This document shows positions 24,252 through 33,694 of a DNA stretch of 57,630 bases, in pieces. The notes under the pieces are model-generated. The model did not search any database. It was given only the letters and a program-made list of their open reading frames with translations, and was not told where the DNA came from. The translations under genes and the position numbers were made by a program. Source of the DNA: Clostridia bacterium (GTDB taxonomy: Bacteria > Bacillota > Clostridia > Oscillospirales > Acutalibacteraceae); NCBI GenBank assembly GCA_017416345.1, contig JAFQCR010000002.1:1-57630 (forward strand). The letters are read 5' to 3'. The first letter of the stretch is position 1. Each line of letters opens with the position of its first letter.

Positions 24252-25556
24252 CTATGCTACGGGGAGGCCACTTTCCGATTTGCTTTTTGTGGTTTTCAGC
24301 TTATGATTGTTTTCGACTCGTGGACTGTTTTTGCCTTCTGCACACTCTTTGGTGATAATTATCTTACTTATGGTCTTGTCGGAAGGTGCGGTATACATTA
24401 TATCACGAAGGATATTTTCGATAATGGAACGCAGTCCTCTGGCACCCGTTTTGCGCTCGACCGTCTCCTTAGCAATGTGCTTTAAAGCGTCATCCTCGAA
24501 CACAAGCTCGATGTTATCCATCTTAAACAACTCGACATACTGCTTGATGACCGAATTCTTGGGCTCGATCATTATTTTATAAAGCGTCGGCTCGTCCATG
24601 GCATCAAGCGACGCTATGACCGGCAGACGGCCAACCAGCTCGGGGATAAGACCAAACTTAACAAGGTCGTGATGAATGACTTTACGTGAGGTTATCTCGG
24701 CCTCCATCTGCTGTTTGGACTTGACCTCGGCACCAAAACCGAGACTGCTTTCACCCATGCGCTTGCCGACTATTTTTTCGATTCCGTCAAACGCACCTGC
24801 ACAGATAAAGAGAATGTTGGTGGTATTGATCTGGATAAACTCCTGCTGGGGATGCTTTCTGCCGCCCTGCGGAGGAACGTTGGACACGGTTCCCTCTAAA
24901 ATCTTCAAAAGCGCCTGCTGAACACCCTCGCCGCTGACATCACGGGTGATGGAAACGTTTTCCGATTTACGCGCGATCTTGTCGATCTCGTCAACGTAGA
25001 TTATACCTCTTTCGGCCTTTTCAACGTCAAAATCGGCTGCCTGAATAAGTCTTAAAAGGATGTTTTCAACGTCCTCACCAACGTAGCCTGCCTCGGTCAG
25101 GGTGGTGGCGTCGGCAATGGCTATCGGGACATCAAGAAAACGTGCAAGGGTCTGAGCAAGCAAGGTCTTGCCGACACCGGTGGGACCCAACATCAGCACG
25201 TTGCTCTTAGCCAGCTCAACCTCCGACTTTTCGGCGCAGAAAATACGCTTGTAGTGGTTATAAACCGCTACCGAAAGCGTTTTCTTGGCATCGTCCTGGC
25301 CGATGACATACTCATCAAGGTGAGCCTTTATCTCGGCAGGGGTCGGGAGCTTGAAATCGTCATTTTTAGAAGCCTTTTTAGGTGCCTTGGGCTTACGCTG
25401 AGGTCCAAGGTCATTCTCCAAAAGCAGAGAATGACAGACCTCGATACACTCGTCGCAAATAAACACACCGTTGCCCGCAATAAGATGGTCGACCTCACTC
25501 TCGGAGCGGCCGCAAAACGAGCACACGGGATGGTTTCTGTTGTTATTGTTAGGCAT
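24252..25556 (-). CDS. clpX: ClpX, ATP-dependent Clp protease unfoldase subunit
   Basis: 434 residues. The N-terminal zinc-binding domain has [17 protein letters not shown] and CDECIEVC. The AAA+ module has Walker [17 protein letters not shown], Walker [14 protein letters not shown], and pore/RKH regions. The IGF-type ClpP-docking loop is less obvious: LGFGAEV lies where IGFG is normal. It unfolds tagged substrates and feeds them to ClpP. Fifteen bases separate it from clpP upstream, so they form one operon. The C-terminal tail after TKECAEGKN is lysine/serine-rich. Confidence 0.95.
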   Translation of the reverse strand: MPNNNNRNHPVCSFCGRSESEVDHLIAGNGVFICDECIEVCHSLLLENDLGPQRKPKAPKKASKNDDFKLPTPAEIKAHLDEYVIGQDDAKKTLSVAVYNHYKRIFCAEKSEVELAKSNVLMLGPTGVGKTLLAQTLARFLDVPIAIADATTLTEAGYVGEDVENILLRLIQAADFDVEKAERGIIYVDEIDKIARKSENVSITRDVSGEGVQQALLKILEGTVSNVPPQGGRKHPQQEFIQINTTNILFICAGAFDGIEKIVGKRMGESSLGFGAEVKSKQQMEAEITSRKVIHHDLVKFGLIPELVGRLPVIASLDAMDEPTLYKIMIEPKNSVIKQYVELFKMDNIELVFEDDALKHIAKETVERKTGARGLRSIIENILRDIMYTAPSDKTISKIIITKECAEGKNSPRVENNHKLKTTKSKSESGLPVA

Positions 25557-25571
25557 TATAAACTCCCGGTA

Positions 25572-26153
25572 TTATCTCTTGTCCAAAACCTTATCGATAA
25601 GGCCGTATTCCATTGCCTCCTTGGCCGACATAAAGTTGTCACGCTCGGTGTCAAGGCGGATGGTCTCGATCGGCTTACCGGTGTTAGCGGCAAGTATCTG
25701 ATTGAGCTTTTCACGGGTCTTTTCGATGTGTTTGGCGTGGATGATGATGTCGCTGGCCTGACCCTCTGCAGCTCCAAGGGGCTGGTGGATCATAATTTCA
25801 CTGTTGGGCAGAGCAAAACGCTTGCCCTTGGCACCTGCTGACAGAAGGAACGCACCCATAGATGCGGCCATACCCATACAAATGGTGCTGACATCACACT
25901 TGATATAGTTCATTGTGTCATAGATCGCCATACCGGCCGAAACACTTCCGCCGGGGCTGTTGATATAAAAGCTGATGTCCTTATCGGGATCCTTGCCCTC
26001 AAGATACAGCATCTGTGCAATAACAAGGCTTGCAGTCGTGTCGTTGACCTGATCGCAAAGCATGATGATACGGTCGTTCAAAAGACGTGAATAAATGTCA
26101 TAAGAACGCTCGCCTGCTCCGGTCTGCTCAACTACCATTGGTACTAAACTCAT
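25572..26153 (-). CDS. clpP: ClpP serine protease subunit
   Basis: 193 residues, the normal family length. The ATG at 26153 with AAGGAGA upstream is used; a longer open frame to 26315 lacks a ribosome site and the extra residues are unlike ClpP. Catalytic triad: Ser in [12 protein letters not shown], His in IMIHQPLG, Asp in DTERDNFM. It forms the tetradecameric barrel that degrades substrates unfolded by ClpX, the next gene. A 210-bp gap separates it from tig. Confidence 0.95.
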   Translation of the reverse strand: MSLVPMVVEQTGAGERSYDIYSRLLNDRIIMLCDQVNDTTASLVIAQMLYLEGKDPDKDISFYINSPGGSVSAGMAIYDTMNYIKCDVSTICMGMAASMGAFLLSAGAKGKRFALPNSEIMIHQPLGAAEGQASDIIIHAKHIEKTREKLNQILAANTGKPIETIRLDTERDNFMSAKEAMEYGLIDKVLDKR

Positions 26154-26363
26154 AAAAAATCTCCTTTTCCACCGCCAAAATAAACCGACATCCGTCCGGC
26201 GGTGAAGGACGGGTGCTTTACTCCGCAACCAATAAGCTCTACACTTAAAAATACACAAAGCGGCAGAACTCGGTCGAATTCCGCCGCATAAGCGCTTAAA
26301 TCTTGGCGGCATCACAGAAAATAGTATGCAACCGTTTTTTCAAATATAAACAGACCTTAAAAA

Positions 26364-27869
26364 TTATTCCTCAGTCTTATCTGCTGCCTTTTTGGTGGTC
26401 TTCTTTGCGGCAGGCTTCTTTGCAGCAGGCTTGTCACCGTCTGTAGCCTTCTTGGCGGCAGGTTTCTTTGCAGCAGGCTTCTTCGCAGGCTTCTCGCCGT
26501 CGGCATCAGCCTTCTTGGCGGTAGTCTTCTTGGTAGTAGTCTTCTTAGCAGGCTTCTTCTCCTCGGTCTTTTCTGTTCTTTTGTCTACCTCGGTGATAAC
26601 AGCGGCTGCCTTGATGACATCCATTGCCTTCTGAACTGCAAGATCCTTCTTAAGATCCTCTGCAGGAACGGAAGCCTTGACCTGGTCGATCTCGATGTTG
26701 TAATCCTTGGCCATCTTCTCGAACTCGGCGTTGAGGTCTTCCTCGGTGATCTCGATATTCTCAAGCTCGGCAACCTTTTCAAGTGCAAGACGGATCTTGA
26801 CCTGAGCCTCTGCCTGGGGCTTGAAGGTATCCTTGAACTGGTCGATGTTGCCGCCCATATACTTGAGGTAGGTCGAAAGATCCATACCCTGAGCCTGGAG
26901 TCTGTAAGCAAACTCCTCAACACTCTGTCTTGCGCGGTTCTCGATCATAGCGGCAGGGATCTCGGCCTTTACAAGCTCGATAAGCTTTTCTACGATCTGA
27001 TTCTCAACATCGGCATCAGACTGCTTTTCCTTGCGCTCAAGAGCCTTTGCCTTAAGGTCTGCCTTGTACTCTGCCAGGGTATCGAACTCACTTACGTCCT
27101 TTGCGAACTCATCGTCGATAGCGGGCATTTCCTTGACCTTGATCTCATGAAGCTTTACCTTAAAGGTAGCGGCCTTACCCTTGAGCTCCTCTGCGTGGTA
27201 CTCCTCAGGGAAGGTTACGTTTACATCAAACTCGTCGCCGGTGTTGTGACCTGCGACCTGCTCCTCAAATCCGGGAATGAAGGAACCCGAACCCAAAGCC
27301 AAAGAATAGCCTTCGCCCTTACCGCCGTCAAAGGCCTTACCGTCGGCAAAGCCCTCGTAGTCGATAACTGCGGTGTCGCCCATAGCGGCGGCACGGTCCT
27401 CAACGGTGACCATTCTGGAGTTGCGGTCTGCAACTGCGTTGACCTCTGCGTCGATCTCTTCATCTGTAACAACAGCCTTGACCTTCTCTGCGGTCAGACC
27501 CTTGTAGCCGTCGATCTCGACCTCGGGCTTAACGGTGATAACGACCTTGAACTCTACGCCCTCTGCCTTGGAGATGGAAACGAGATCGAAATCGATCTTA
27601 TCGTCAACAAACTCGAGCTTGGACTCTGCGATGGCAGACTCGACAGCCTCGGGGTAGATTATGTTGAGAGCGTCCTCAAAGAAGACCGACTCACCGTAGT
27701 ACTTCTCGATAAGACCCATAGGGGCTTTACCCTTTCTGAAGCCGGGTACATTGATTTTTTTGCCGTTCTCCTGATAAGCCTGCTTGATAGCCTCCGAGAA
27801 CTTCTCGGCATCTACCTTGATAACAAGCTCATAACGGTTAGTTTCTTTTTTACTGAATTCCTTAAGCAT
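26364..27869 (-). CDS. tig: Trigger factor with a lysine/alanine-rich C-terminal extension
   Basis: 501 residues. The ribosome-binding domain carries the signature GFRKGKAP (about 43-50). A FKBP-type prolyl isomerase domain follows (about 160-245, FADGKAFDGG and LGSGSFIPGFEEQ), then the helical chaperone domain (about 250-428). The family is usually near 430 residues. Here an extra tail of about 72 residues (430-501, DNA 26364-26582) is built from KKPAAKK and KKTT repeats, like histone H1 tails or bacterial Hc1-type proteins. Trigger factor binds nascent chains at the ribosome exit. The tail may add RNA or ribosome affinity (inference). Start after GGAGGTCTTAAA. Confidence 0.93.
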   Translation of the reverse strand: MLKEFSKKETNRYELVIKVDAEKFSEAIKQAYQENGKKINVPGFRKGKAPMGLIEKYYGESVFFEDALNIIYPEAVESAIAESKLEFVDDKIDFDLVSISKAEGVEFKVVITVKPEVEIDGYKGLTAEKVKAVVTDEEIDAEVNAVADRNSRMVTVEDRAAAMGDTAVIDYEGFADGKAFDGGKGEGYSLALGSGSFIPGFEEQVAGHNTGDEFDVNVTFPEEYHAEELKGKAATFKVKLHEIKVKEMPAIDDEFAKDVSEFDTLAEYKADLKAKALERKEKQSDADVENQIVEKLIELVKAEIPAAMIENRARQSVEEFAYRLQAQGMDLSTYLKYMGGNIDQFKDTFKPQAEAQVKIRLALEKVAELENIEITEEDLNAEFEKMAKDYNIEIDQVKASVPAEDLKKDLAVQKAMDVIKAAAVITEVDKRTEKTEEKKPAKKTTTKKTTAKKADADGEKPAKKPAAKKPAAKKATDGDKPAAKKPAAKKTTKKAADKTEE

Positions 27870-27898
27870 TTTAAGACCTCCACAAAAATTCTCAGATT

Positions 27899-27927
27899 AC
27901 TATACCACATATTTAAAAATATTTCTA
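27899..27927 (-). promoter_or_regulatory. Probable promoter of tig
   Basis: Minus strand TAGAAA, 17 bases, TATAGT (27904-27899) with a TGG directly before the -10 box, about 30 bp ahead of the start codon. Confidence 0.45.
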
Positions 27928-28037
27928 TAGTTTTCTTGAAATTTTTTACTGTTTTGCCAAAATTTATTAAAAATATCCATTAAACGCATTTTTTTACATT
28001 CAATTTATTGAGAATGACAATAAAATCACGCAAAAAA

Positions 28038-28721
28038 TCATAAAATAATCTCAAACGGTGTGAAATCAATACAATCGCACGAAACCAATTTGAAGGTTAT
28101 GCCGTCGTATTCGGGCACCGAGCGGTGTAACCCCGAGCCGTGAATGTGCCCGTGATAGACCGTTTTGATGTTGTGCTTTTTCAAAACATCAAGTATCTCG
28201 TCACAATGCGAATCCTCGTAAACGGGAGGATAATGCAGAAAAACAACGGGACTTAACCCAACATTTTCGGCAGCGGCAATGGATGCTTCAAGCCTTCCCG
28301 CTTCACGCAAAATGACCTTTTTTTCAGCCTCGGGTCTATCGAAAAACCAGCCTCGGCTGCCGCAGATACCAACGCCCTCGGCTTCTATGCACGAATTAAA
28401 AACACACTTTATGGTTTTAATATCATTTTCCTCAAAAAATGCATTGATCTTGGTCATAGTGCTCCACCAAAGATCGTGGTTGCCCTTCAAAAAGATCTTC
28501 TGACCGGGCAGAGCGTCGATAAACTTTATATCGGCAAGAGTTTCCTCCAGCTTTAAAGCCCAGGAAATATCACCCGGGATGACAACGGTGTCGTCAGCGC
28601 TTACAACACGCTTCCAATTGGCCTCAAGCCGTTCGACATAATTATTCCAACCGTAGAAAACATCCATCGGCTTGTCGGAGTTAAGCGACAAATGCAGGTC
28701 GGAAATAGTAAACAGCGACAT
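28038..28721 (-). CDS. Calcineurin-like metallophosphoesterase
   Basis: 227 residues from the ATG at 28721, which follows AAAGGAGGGCGGCAA. All five metallophosphoesterase blocks are visible: DLHLS (about 7-11), GDISW, GNHDLWW, the LHYPP region, and GHIHGSG near the C-terminus. The family hydrolyses phosphomonoesters or diesters with a two-metal centre. It is of the cytosolic YkuE/YvnB-like size, and the substrate is unknown. No signal peptide. A DUF1540 gene is divergent from it. Confidence 0.85.
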   Translation of the reverse strand: MSLFTISDLHLSLNSDKPMDVFYGWNNYVERLEANWKRVVSADDTVVIPGDISWALKLEETLADIKFIDALPGQKIFLKGNHDLWWSTMTKINAFFEENDIKTIKCVFNSCIEAEGVGICGSRGWFFDRPEAEKKVILREAGRLEASIAAAENVGLSPVVFLHYPPVYEDSHCDEILDVLKKHNIKTVYHGHIHGSGLHRSVPEYDGITFKLVSCDCIDFTPFEIIL

Positions 28722-28815
28722 TTGCCGCCCTCCTTTCGGAATAAAATTTAAGGTTTCGGTCACAATAATCTTGTCCGAGAAAGGACAAATTTTTGTGTTT
28801 CAGGAGAAAACCAAC

Positions 28816-28980
28816 ATGAACGAGAATTGCGGATGCAAGATTTCCGGTATCAAGTGTGAGGTTGAAAACTGCCGTTATCACACCAAGGACAACTGCTGTG
28901 ATGCAGGTCACATCGAGGTAATACACCACAACGCACAGACCTCGGCCGAGACCGCCTGCGGCACCTTCGAGATGAAGTAA
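28816..28980 (+). CDS. Small Cys-rich DUF1540 protein
   Basis: 54 residues, started at the ATG at 28816 after CAGGAGAAAACC. Cysteines fall in CGCKISGIKCEVENCRYHTKDNCCDAGHIEV and TACGTF, the pattern of DUF1540 domains (C-x4-5-C-Y-x5-8-C-x-A-x2-I-x-V). Clostridia often have small proteins with one or two such domains. Metal binding is likely from the Cys/His content, but the function is not known. Monocistronic, divergent from a phosphoesterase gene, with its own terminator. Confidence 0.82.
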   Translation: MNENCGCKISGIKCEVENCRYHTKDNCCDAGHIEVIHHNAQTSAETACGTFEMK

Positions 28981-28998
28981 TACCGGATATTCCAAAAC

Positions 28999-29030
28999 GG
29001 GACTGCCGAAAACGGCAGTCCTTGTTTTTG
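28999..29030. terminator. Terminator after the DUF1540 gene (also facing thrC)
   Basis: GGACTGCCG (29000-29008), AAAA, CGGCAGTCC (29013-29021), then TTGTTTTT on the plus strand. The gene is convergent with thrC. Confidence 0.9.
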
Positions 29031-29037
29031 GAGATTA

Positions 29038-30525
29038 TTATTTGATTTTAAGATAATCTATCACAACGTCAACCATGTTTTCCTTTTCGCAGACGTTGTT
29101 GAATCGGGGTGTTGCACCCTTCAAAGCCTTAATAGGTGCAGGAGGAGCGGTCTTGGTAACCTCACTCAAGGCATCGACCATTCCAAACTCGTCGTCAGAG
29201 CACTTGGACTCGTCAACAGCCTTCAAAACGCTGGCCGAGAACTTATAAGGGCTTGCGGTAGAGGCGATAACGGTCGGCTTTTTGTCACCCGTTGCGGCTA
29301 CATACTCATCGTAGACCTTAACGGCAACGGCAGTATGGGTATCGCATAGATAGCCGTACTTCTCAAACTTTTCGGCTATAGTCTTGAGGGTCTCTTTATC
29401 GTCACAGCAACCGCCGGCATAAAGCTCCTGCAGTTTCTGCAACATTTCACCGTTTATCTCATACTTGCCATCGTTGGCAAGGCTTGCCTGCAGCTTGGCG
29501 GTGCTTTCGGCATTGTTTCCGCCAAGGTGGTACATCATTCTCTCAAGGTTGGAGGAAATGAGAATATCCATCGAAGGAGAAGCGGTGGTGAAAAACTCAC
29601 GGTTGCGGTTATAGACGCCGGTATTGATGAAATCGGTCAGAACGTTGTTTGCATTGGAAGCGCAAACCAGCTTGGCCACGGGAACACCCATGCACTTGGC
29701 ATAGTATGCGGCAAGAATGTTGCCGAAGTTACCCGTGGGAACAACAACGTTGAATCCGTTTTTGAGATCCTCGCCGTTGTTGATAAGGTCGCAATATGCC
29801 GAAACATAGTAAACGATCTGCGGAACAAGTCGACCCCAGTTTATGGAGTTGGCGCTGGAAAATTCCATGCCGTTTTCTTTCAGTTTGCCCTTAACAGCCG
29901 CATCGGTGAAGATCTTTTTAACACCGCTCTGTGCATCGTCGAAGTTTCCCTCGATCGCGCAGACAAAGACGTTGTTACCCTTTTGGGTATCCATCTGCAG
30001 CTTCTGCATGGGGCTGACACCGTTGTTGGGATAGAAAACGATGATATCGGTATTTTCTACGTCGCTGAAGCCCTCCAAAGCAGCCTTACCGGTATCACCC
30101 GAGGTAGCAACAAGGATGACCGTTCTGCCCTTGCCGACCTTCTTGGCAGAGGTGGTGAGCAGGAAAGGCAAAAGCTGGAGTGCCAAGTCCTTGAAAGCAC
30201 AGGTGGGACCGTGCCACAATTCAAGGATATACTCTCCGTTATCGAGCTTATGAAGCGGTGCCGGTCTGTCGTTATCAAAGGTGCCCTTGTAGGCTCCGTT
30301 GACACAGTAATCAAGCTCCTCCTCGGTAAAATCGGTAAGGTAAAGCTTCAAGACCTCTTTTGCTCGGCCGATGTAATCCAGCTTGGCAATTCTTTTAAAA
30401 TCAGCATCGGTCAATGTGGGGATACACTCGGGCACAAAAAGTCCGCCCTCGTTGGATATACCCTGTGCTATCGCCGTTGCCGACGAAACCTTGACGTTTG
30501 CATCTCTTGTACTTCTGTATAACAT
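29038..30525 (-). CDS. thrC: Threonine synthase
   Basis: 495 residues from the ATG at 30525 (GGGGA upstream; an in-frame GTG lies seven codons earlier). Fold type II PLP enzyme converting O-phosphohomoserine to threonine. The N-terminal MLYRSTRD, GLFVPE, ELWHGPTCAFKDLALQLLP with the PLP Lys, LVATSGDTGKAALEGF and PTGNFGNILAAYYAK are all typical of the long (class with about 490 residues) bacterial form. Stand-alone gene with a strong promoter and a short leader; no T-box-like structure was seen. Confidence 0.95.
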   Translation of the reverse strand: MLYRSTRDANVKVSSATAIAQGISNEGGLFVPECIPTLTDADFKRIAKLDYIGRAKEVLKLYLTDFTEEELDYCVNGAYKGTFDNDRPAPLHKLDNGEYILELWHGPTCAFKDLALQLLPFLLTTSAKKVGKGRTVILVATSGDTGKAALEGFSDVENTDIIVFYPNNGVSPMQKLQMDTQKGNNVFVCAIEGNFDDAQSGVKKIFTDAAVKGKLKENGMEFSSANSINWGRLVPQIVYYVSAYCDLINNGEDLKNGFNVVVPTGNFGNILAAYYAKCMGVPVAKLVCASNANNVLTDFINTGVYNRNREFFTTASPSMDILISSNLERMMYHLGGNNAESTAKLQASLANDGKYEINGEMLQKLQELYAGGCCDDKETLKTIAEKFEKYGYLCDTHTAVAVKVYDEYVAATGDKKPTVIASTASPYKFSASVLKAVDESKCSDDEFGMVDALSEVTKTAPPAPIKALKGATPRFNNVCEKENMVDVVIDYLKIK

Positions 30526-30575
30526 TTTAATTCCCCATTCTGCCACACGGCATTTCAGAAATATTTAACTTAATT

Positions 30576-30604
30576 ATTTTACACCATAACGTATACTTTG
30601 TCAA
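30576..30604 (-). promoter_or_regulatory. Sigma-A promoter of thrC
   Basis: Minus strand TTGACA (30604-30599), 17 bases, TAAAAT (30581-30576). Confidence 0.75.
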
Positions 30605-30625
30605 AGCTATTTGACAAAATTTTCA

Positions 30626-31000
30626 CTATTTATGAAAATTTCCCGTGCTGAAGGCGTTTTCAAAGTAGTTCAGCCTCATACTGCCGTCGGGTGAAGTGAA
30701 CACCTCGGCAACATCGAACCTCGGTTTAAGGCCAAAGCCGTTATGCTTAAGATATATGTTGGCTGTGGTAATGATTCTTTGCTGTTTAGGGTTGTTGACA
30801 TACTCATAAGGTCTGACCTTGGAGCCCTCCGCCCTCGTTTTGACCTCAACAAACAGTATCTCATCATCGTTTTCGGCAATAACATCTATCTCACCGAATT
30901 TGCAACGGTAGTTTCGAGCCGAAATAATATAGCCCTTTTTCTTCAAATACTCGGCAACAAAGGCCTCACCCGAGTTGCCGATAACCTGCGTTTTGCCCAT
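30626..31000 (-). CDS. yraN: YraN (UPF0102) family nuclease-like protein
   Basis: 124 residues. The restriction-endonuclease-like core is visible as GEAFVAEYLKKKGY, NYRCKFGEIDVIAENDDEILFVEVKTR, where the spaced Glu-Asp and E-x-K residues form a PD-(D/E)XK-type site. Members sit beside rnhB in many bacteria and are linked to DNA processing, with no firm function. The ATG at 31000 overlaps the rnhB stop (TGATG); a GTG one codon earlier is also possible. Last gene of the rplS cluster. Confidence 0.88.
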   Translation of the reverse strand: MGKTQVIGNSGEAFVAEYLKKKGYIISARNYRCKFGEIDVIAENDDEILFVEVKTRAEGSKVRPYEYVNNPKQQRIITTANIYLKHNGFGLKPRFDVAEVFTSPDGSMRLNYFENAFSTGNFHK

Positions 31001-31608
31001 CACTTGCCCTCAAAAAAGCTTTTGAGAAAGCTCAAACGGTGGATCGGCAAAACGCCGTGCTGACGGATAGCATCATAATGCGCCGCCGTGCCGTAGCCCT
31101 TGTGCTTTTCAAAGCCGTACTCGGGGTACTTCTCGGCATATTCCAAAAGCAAACGGTCACGGGTCACCTTGGCCAAGATCGAAGCCGCCGAAACGGAGCA
31201 GGATTTTGCATCGCCCTTGACCACCGTTTCACACGGCACCGAAATACCCGTAGGCACACGGTTGCCGTCGATCAGTGCATACTGCGCCTTGACCGAAAGT
31301 CCGTCGATGGCACGGTTCATAGCCATATATGTAGCGTTTAAGATATTGTGCTCCTCGATCTCCTCAACCGTGGCAAAGGCAACCGAATAAGCAACCGCCT
31401 TTTCGATTATCACATCGAAAAGCAGCTCCCTTTTCTTTTCGGTCAGCTTTTTGGAGTCGTTAAGCCCCGGGATATCGCAGTCCTCGGGCAGTATTACGGC
31501 CGCCGCACAAACGGGGCCTGCCAAGGGGCCTCGACCTGCCTCATCCACACCGCAAACGAGTGAATAGCCTTTGGCCTTGGCCGCATTTTCGTATGTAAGA
31601 TCAGGCAT
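31000..31608 (-). CDS. rnhB: Ribonuclease HII
   Basis: 202 residues. The N-terminal [22 protein letters not shown] block supplies the first acidic catalytic residues, and [27 protein letters not shown] and [15 protein letters not shown] follow as expected. It cuts RNA in RNA:DNA hybrids and single ribonucleotides in DNA. The start overlaps the rbgA stop by one base (TAATG) with GGAGG upstream. Part of rplS-lepB-rbgA-rnhB-yraN, a common Firmicutes order. Confidence 0.95.
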   Translation of the reverse strand: MPDLTYENAAKAKGYSLVCGVDEAGRGPLAGPVCAAAVILPEDCDIPGLNDSKKLTEKKRELLFDVIIEKAVAYSVAFATVEEIEEHNILNATYMAMNRAIDGLSVKAQYALIDGNRVPTGISVPCETVVKGDAKSCSVSAASILAKVTRDRLLLEYAEKYPEYGFEKHKGYGTAAHYDAIRQHGVLPIHRLSFLKSFFEGK

Positions 31609-32474
31609 TATTTATCCTCCGGCATTTCCAAGGTGATATTTCCCAATTTACCGCCACGGTACTCATCCAAAAGCATTGTTGAGGCACGCTCGCAATCGAC
31701 CTCACCGCCACGCATCATCATACCGCGCTTTTTACCGATGGCCTGCAAAAGGTCGTAAGCATCATAAAACTCCGATGGGTCGACCTTATAGCGCTCCAAC
31801 AATCGGTCGGGGTATTCTTGAGACATACATTCAAGCAGTCTTACCGCAAGCAGTTCTTTATCAATAACGTCATCCTTAACAGCACCCGTAAAGGCAAGAT
31901 GCTCACCCACCTTGGGGTCCTGGAACTTAGGCCACAACACACCCGGGGTATCGAGCAGCTCAAGCCGTTCATCGATCTTGAACCATTGGTTTCCCCTCGT
32001 CACACCCGGACGGTCGGCAACGCCTGCCTTGGATATTTTGGACATACGGTTGATAAACGAGGATTTTCCGACGTTGGGTACACCGACAACGGCAACACGC
32101 AACGGCTTGCCCGTCATACCTTTTTTATCGTAAGCCTCTAGTCTTTCGGCCAAAAGATTTTTGACCGAACGGACAAAGTTATCAACACCCTTACCCGTCC
32201 TGCAATCCATTGGAATGGCAATTATTCCTTGATTTTTAAAATGGTTTATCCATCGGTCGGTTGCCGCTTTGTCGGCAATATCGCACTTATTGAGCAATAT
32301 CAGCCTCGGTTTATCTGCAACAATACCCGCCAGATCCGGATTACGGCTGCTGACGGGTATTCTGGCGTCTGCAATTTCGGCAACGGCATCAATAAGCGGC
32401 AGGACCTTTTCTATCTGCCGCTCGGTTTTTTTCATATGACCGGGAAACCATTGAATATTCTGCATTTCGCTCAT
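31608..32474 (-). CDS. rbgA: Ribosome biogenesis GTPase RbgA (YlqF)
   Basis: 288 residues of the circularly permuted GTPase family. The motifs run in the permuted order: LLNKCDI (G4) near residue 61, then [14 protein letters not shown] (G1, about 130-143), GVTRGNQW (G2), [10 protein letters not shown] (G3). N-terminal [10 protein letters not shown] is the family signature. It acts late in 50S subunit assembly. It sits between lepB and rnhB with gaps of 12 and -1 bases, so it is in the same operon. Confidence 0.94.
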   Translation of the reverse strand: MSEMQNIQWFPGHMKKTERQIEKVLPLIDAVAEIADARIPVSSRNPDLAGIVADKPRLILLNKCDIADKAATDRWINHFKNQGIIAIPMDCRTGKGVDNFVRSVKNLLAERLEAYDKKGMTGKPLRVAVVGVPNVGKSSFINRMSKISKAGVADRPGVTRGNQWFKIDERLELLDTPGVLWPKFQDPKVGEHLAFTGAVKDDVIDKELLAVRLLECMSQEYPDRLLERYKVDPSEFYDAYDLLQAIGKKRGMMMRGGEVDCERASTMLLDEYRGGKLGNITLEMPEDK

Positions 32475-32486
32475 AATTTACCTACT

Positions 32487-33077
32487 TTAATATATACTTC
32501 CGAACTCGCTGAACGGATATATGCGGTACAGCGCTTTTCCGAGAATGTGACGCTCGTCGATAAGTCCGACCACGGTGGTACGGCTGTCAAGCGAGACACT
32601 TCGGTTATCGCCCAGCACAAAAACGTGGTTTTCGGGCACCTGCAAAGGGTATTCCTGACCCTCGTAAAGGCCGCCACCCAGCTCGGCTTCGGTATAAATA
32701 TCACCCACAAACTCCGAGCCTACCGGCTTCATATCGTCCTTGCTATCGCCTACATAAACTAAGCCGTCATAAATATCTATCCATTGACCCTCGGTTGCAA
32801 TGACCCTTTTTATAATGGGAACATTGTCATAAACCTCGCTAGATATAACCACAATGTCACCGTATTCAGGGGTGTAAAACATATCCGAAACAATGACACG
32901 TTCCTCGTTGCGAAGCGTGGGCTCCATAGAGCCGCCGTCGATCTTTACCTGACGGAAAACAAAGGTAAACATCAGCAGGATGCAAATTATCGTGATGATC
33001 GCACAGTCGACCCACTCGTACAGCTCGTTCCAGAATGTACGGGTCTCTTTAAGCTTTTTGTTGTCCTTTTGCTCCAA
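32487..33077 (-). CDS. lepB: Type I signal peptidase
   Basis: 196 residues with one N-terminal membrane anchor (about 23-43). The catalytic Ser is in DGGSMEPTL and the catalytic Lys in IIKRVIATEGQWI; GDNRSVSLDSR is the box E region. It releases exported proteins such as the many secreted proteins seen in this window. The start codon is TTG, with AGGTGAG six bases before it; no suitable ATG precedes the anchor. Downstream of rplS by 69 bases. Confidence 0.93.
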   Translation of the reverse strand: MEQKDNKKLKETRTFWNELYEWVDCAIITIICILLMFTFVFRQVKIDGGSMEPTLRNEERVIVSDMFYTPEYGDIVVISSEVYDNVPIIKRVIATEGQWIDIYDGLVYVGDSKDDMKPVGSEFVGDIYTEAELGGGLYEGQEYPLQVPENHVFVLGDNRSVSLDSRTTVVGLIDERHILGKALYRIYPFSEFGSIY

Positions 33078-33146
33078 CCGAAGCTCACCTGCCTTTCAAA
33101 AAGCAAAAAAGGAACAAGTATTAACTTGTTCCCTTCGTTGCATAAA

Positions 33147-33488
33147 TCAGATTTGTTCCTTAACCTTAGCGGCCTTACCAACTCTGTCACGGAGGTAGTA
33201 GAGCTTAGCTCTGCGAACCTTACCGTTACGAATAGTCTCGACCTTGGCAACGTTAGGAGAATGTACGGGGAATACACGCTCAACACCAACGCCATAGGAT
33301 ACACGGCGAACGGTGAAGGTCTCAGCGATGCCGCTGTTGTTCTTTGCGATAACAGTACCCTCAAACATCTGAATTCTCGACTTGTCACCCTCGGTGATTC
33401 TTACGTGAACACGAACGGTGGAACCGATCTTGATCTCGGGCTTCTCTTCCTTGAGCATACCCTTAGAAATCTCTTTAACGAAATCCAT
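33147..33488 (-). CDS. rplS: Ribosomal protein L19
   Basis: 113 residues, standard length. [29 protein letters not shown] and the [36 protein letters not shown] block are characteristic. L19 lies at the 30S-50S interface. It starts after TAAGGAGGAAATAAAA and heads the rplS-lepB-rbgA-rnhB-yraN cluster. A leader of about 147 nt with several hairpins precedes it (see 33489-33635). Confidence 0.97.
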   Translation of the reverse strand: MDFVKEISKGMLKEEKPEIKIGSTVRVHVRITEGDKSRIQMFEGTVIAKNNSGIAETFTVRRVSYGVGVERVFPVHSPNVAKVETIRNGKVRRAKLYYLRDRVGKAAKVKEQI

Positions 33489-33635
33489 TTTTATTTCCTC
33501 CTTAAATTTATCTCAGACGTTCATAACTTTATACATCTAAAGTCGGGAGTGACCCGAAAAGACAGAGGACCGTCCGCTTTGGTGTCGTTAAACGGCATCA
33601 AACCCATCGGCAAGGAAACCGATGAAATCAAATGC
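33489..33635 (-). ncRNA. Structured 5' leader of rplS (candidate L19 autoregulatory leader)
   Basis: The promoter places the transcript start near 33635, leaving about 147 nt before the start codon. The leader folds locally: CATCGG with CCGATG, and CGGG with CCCG around TCACT, among others. An L19 leader that binds its own protein is known in Firmicutes (Rfam family L19_leader). Membership is inferred from position and hairpins, not shown. Confidence 0.4.
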
Positions 33636-33641
33636 TAAAGT

Positions 33642-33670
33642 ATAATACCACAGTCAACCGTAAAATGCAA
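33642..33670 (-). promoter_or_regulatory. Promoter of the rplS operon
   Basis: Minus strand TTGCAT (33670-33665), 17 bases, TATTAT (33647-33642). Confidence 0.65.
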
Positions 33671-33694
33671 GCATTTTTTTAAAAAATATTAAAA

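Noticed and set aside
26154-26363. Sigma-G-like -10 (CATACTA) upstream of clpP
   Set aside because: No -35 box at the right distance. The match is isolated.
27147-27983. 278-codon plus-strand frame opposite tig
   Set aside because: Antisense to a certain gene, Leu/Val-rich, no ribosome site.
30526-30575. T-box or threonine attenuator ahead of thrC
   Set aside because: The leader is only about 50 nt from promoter to start, too short for a T-box, and has no terminator hairpin or Thr-codon run.
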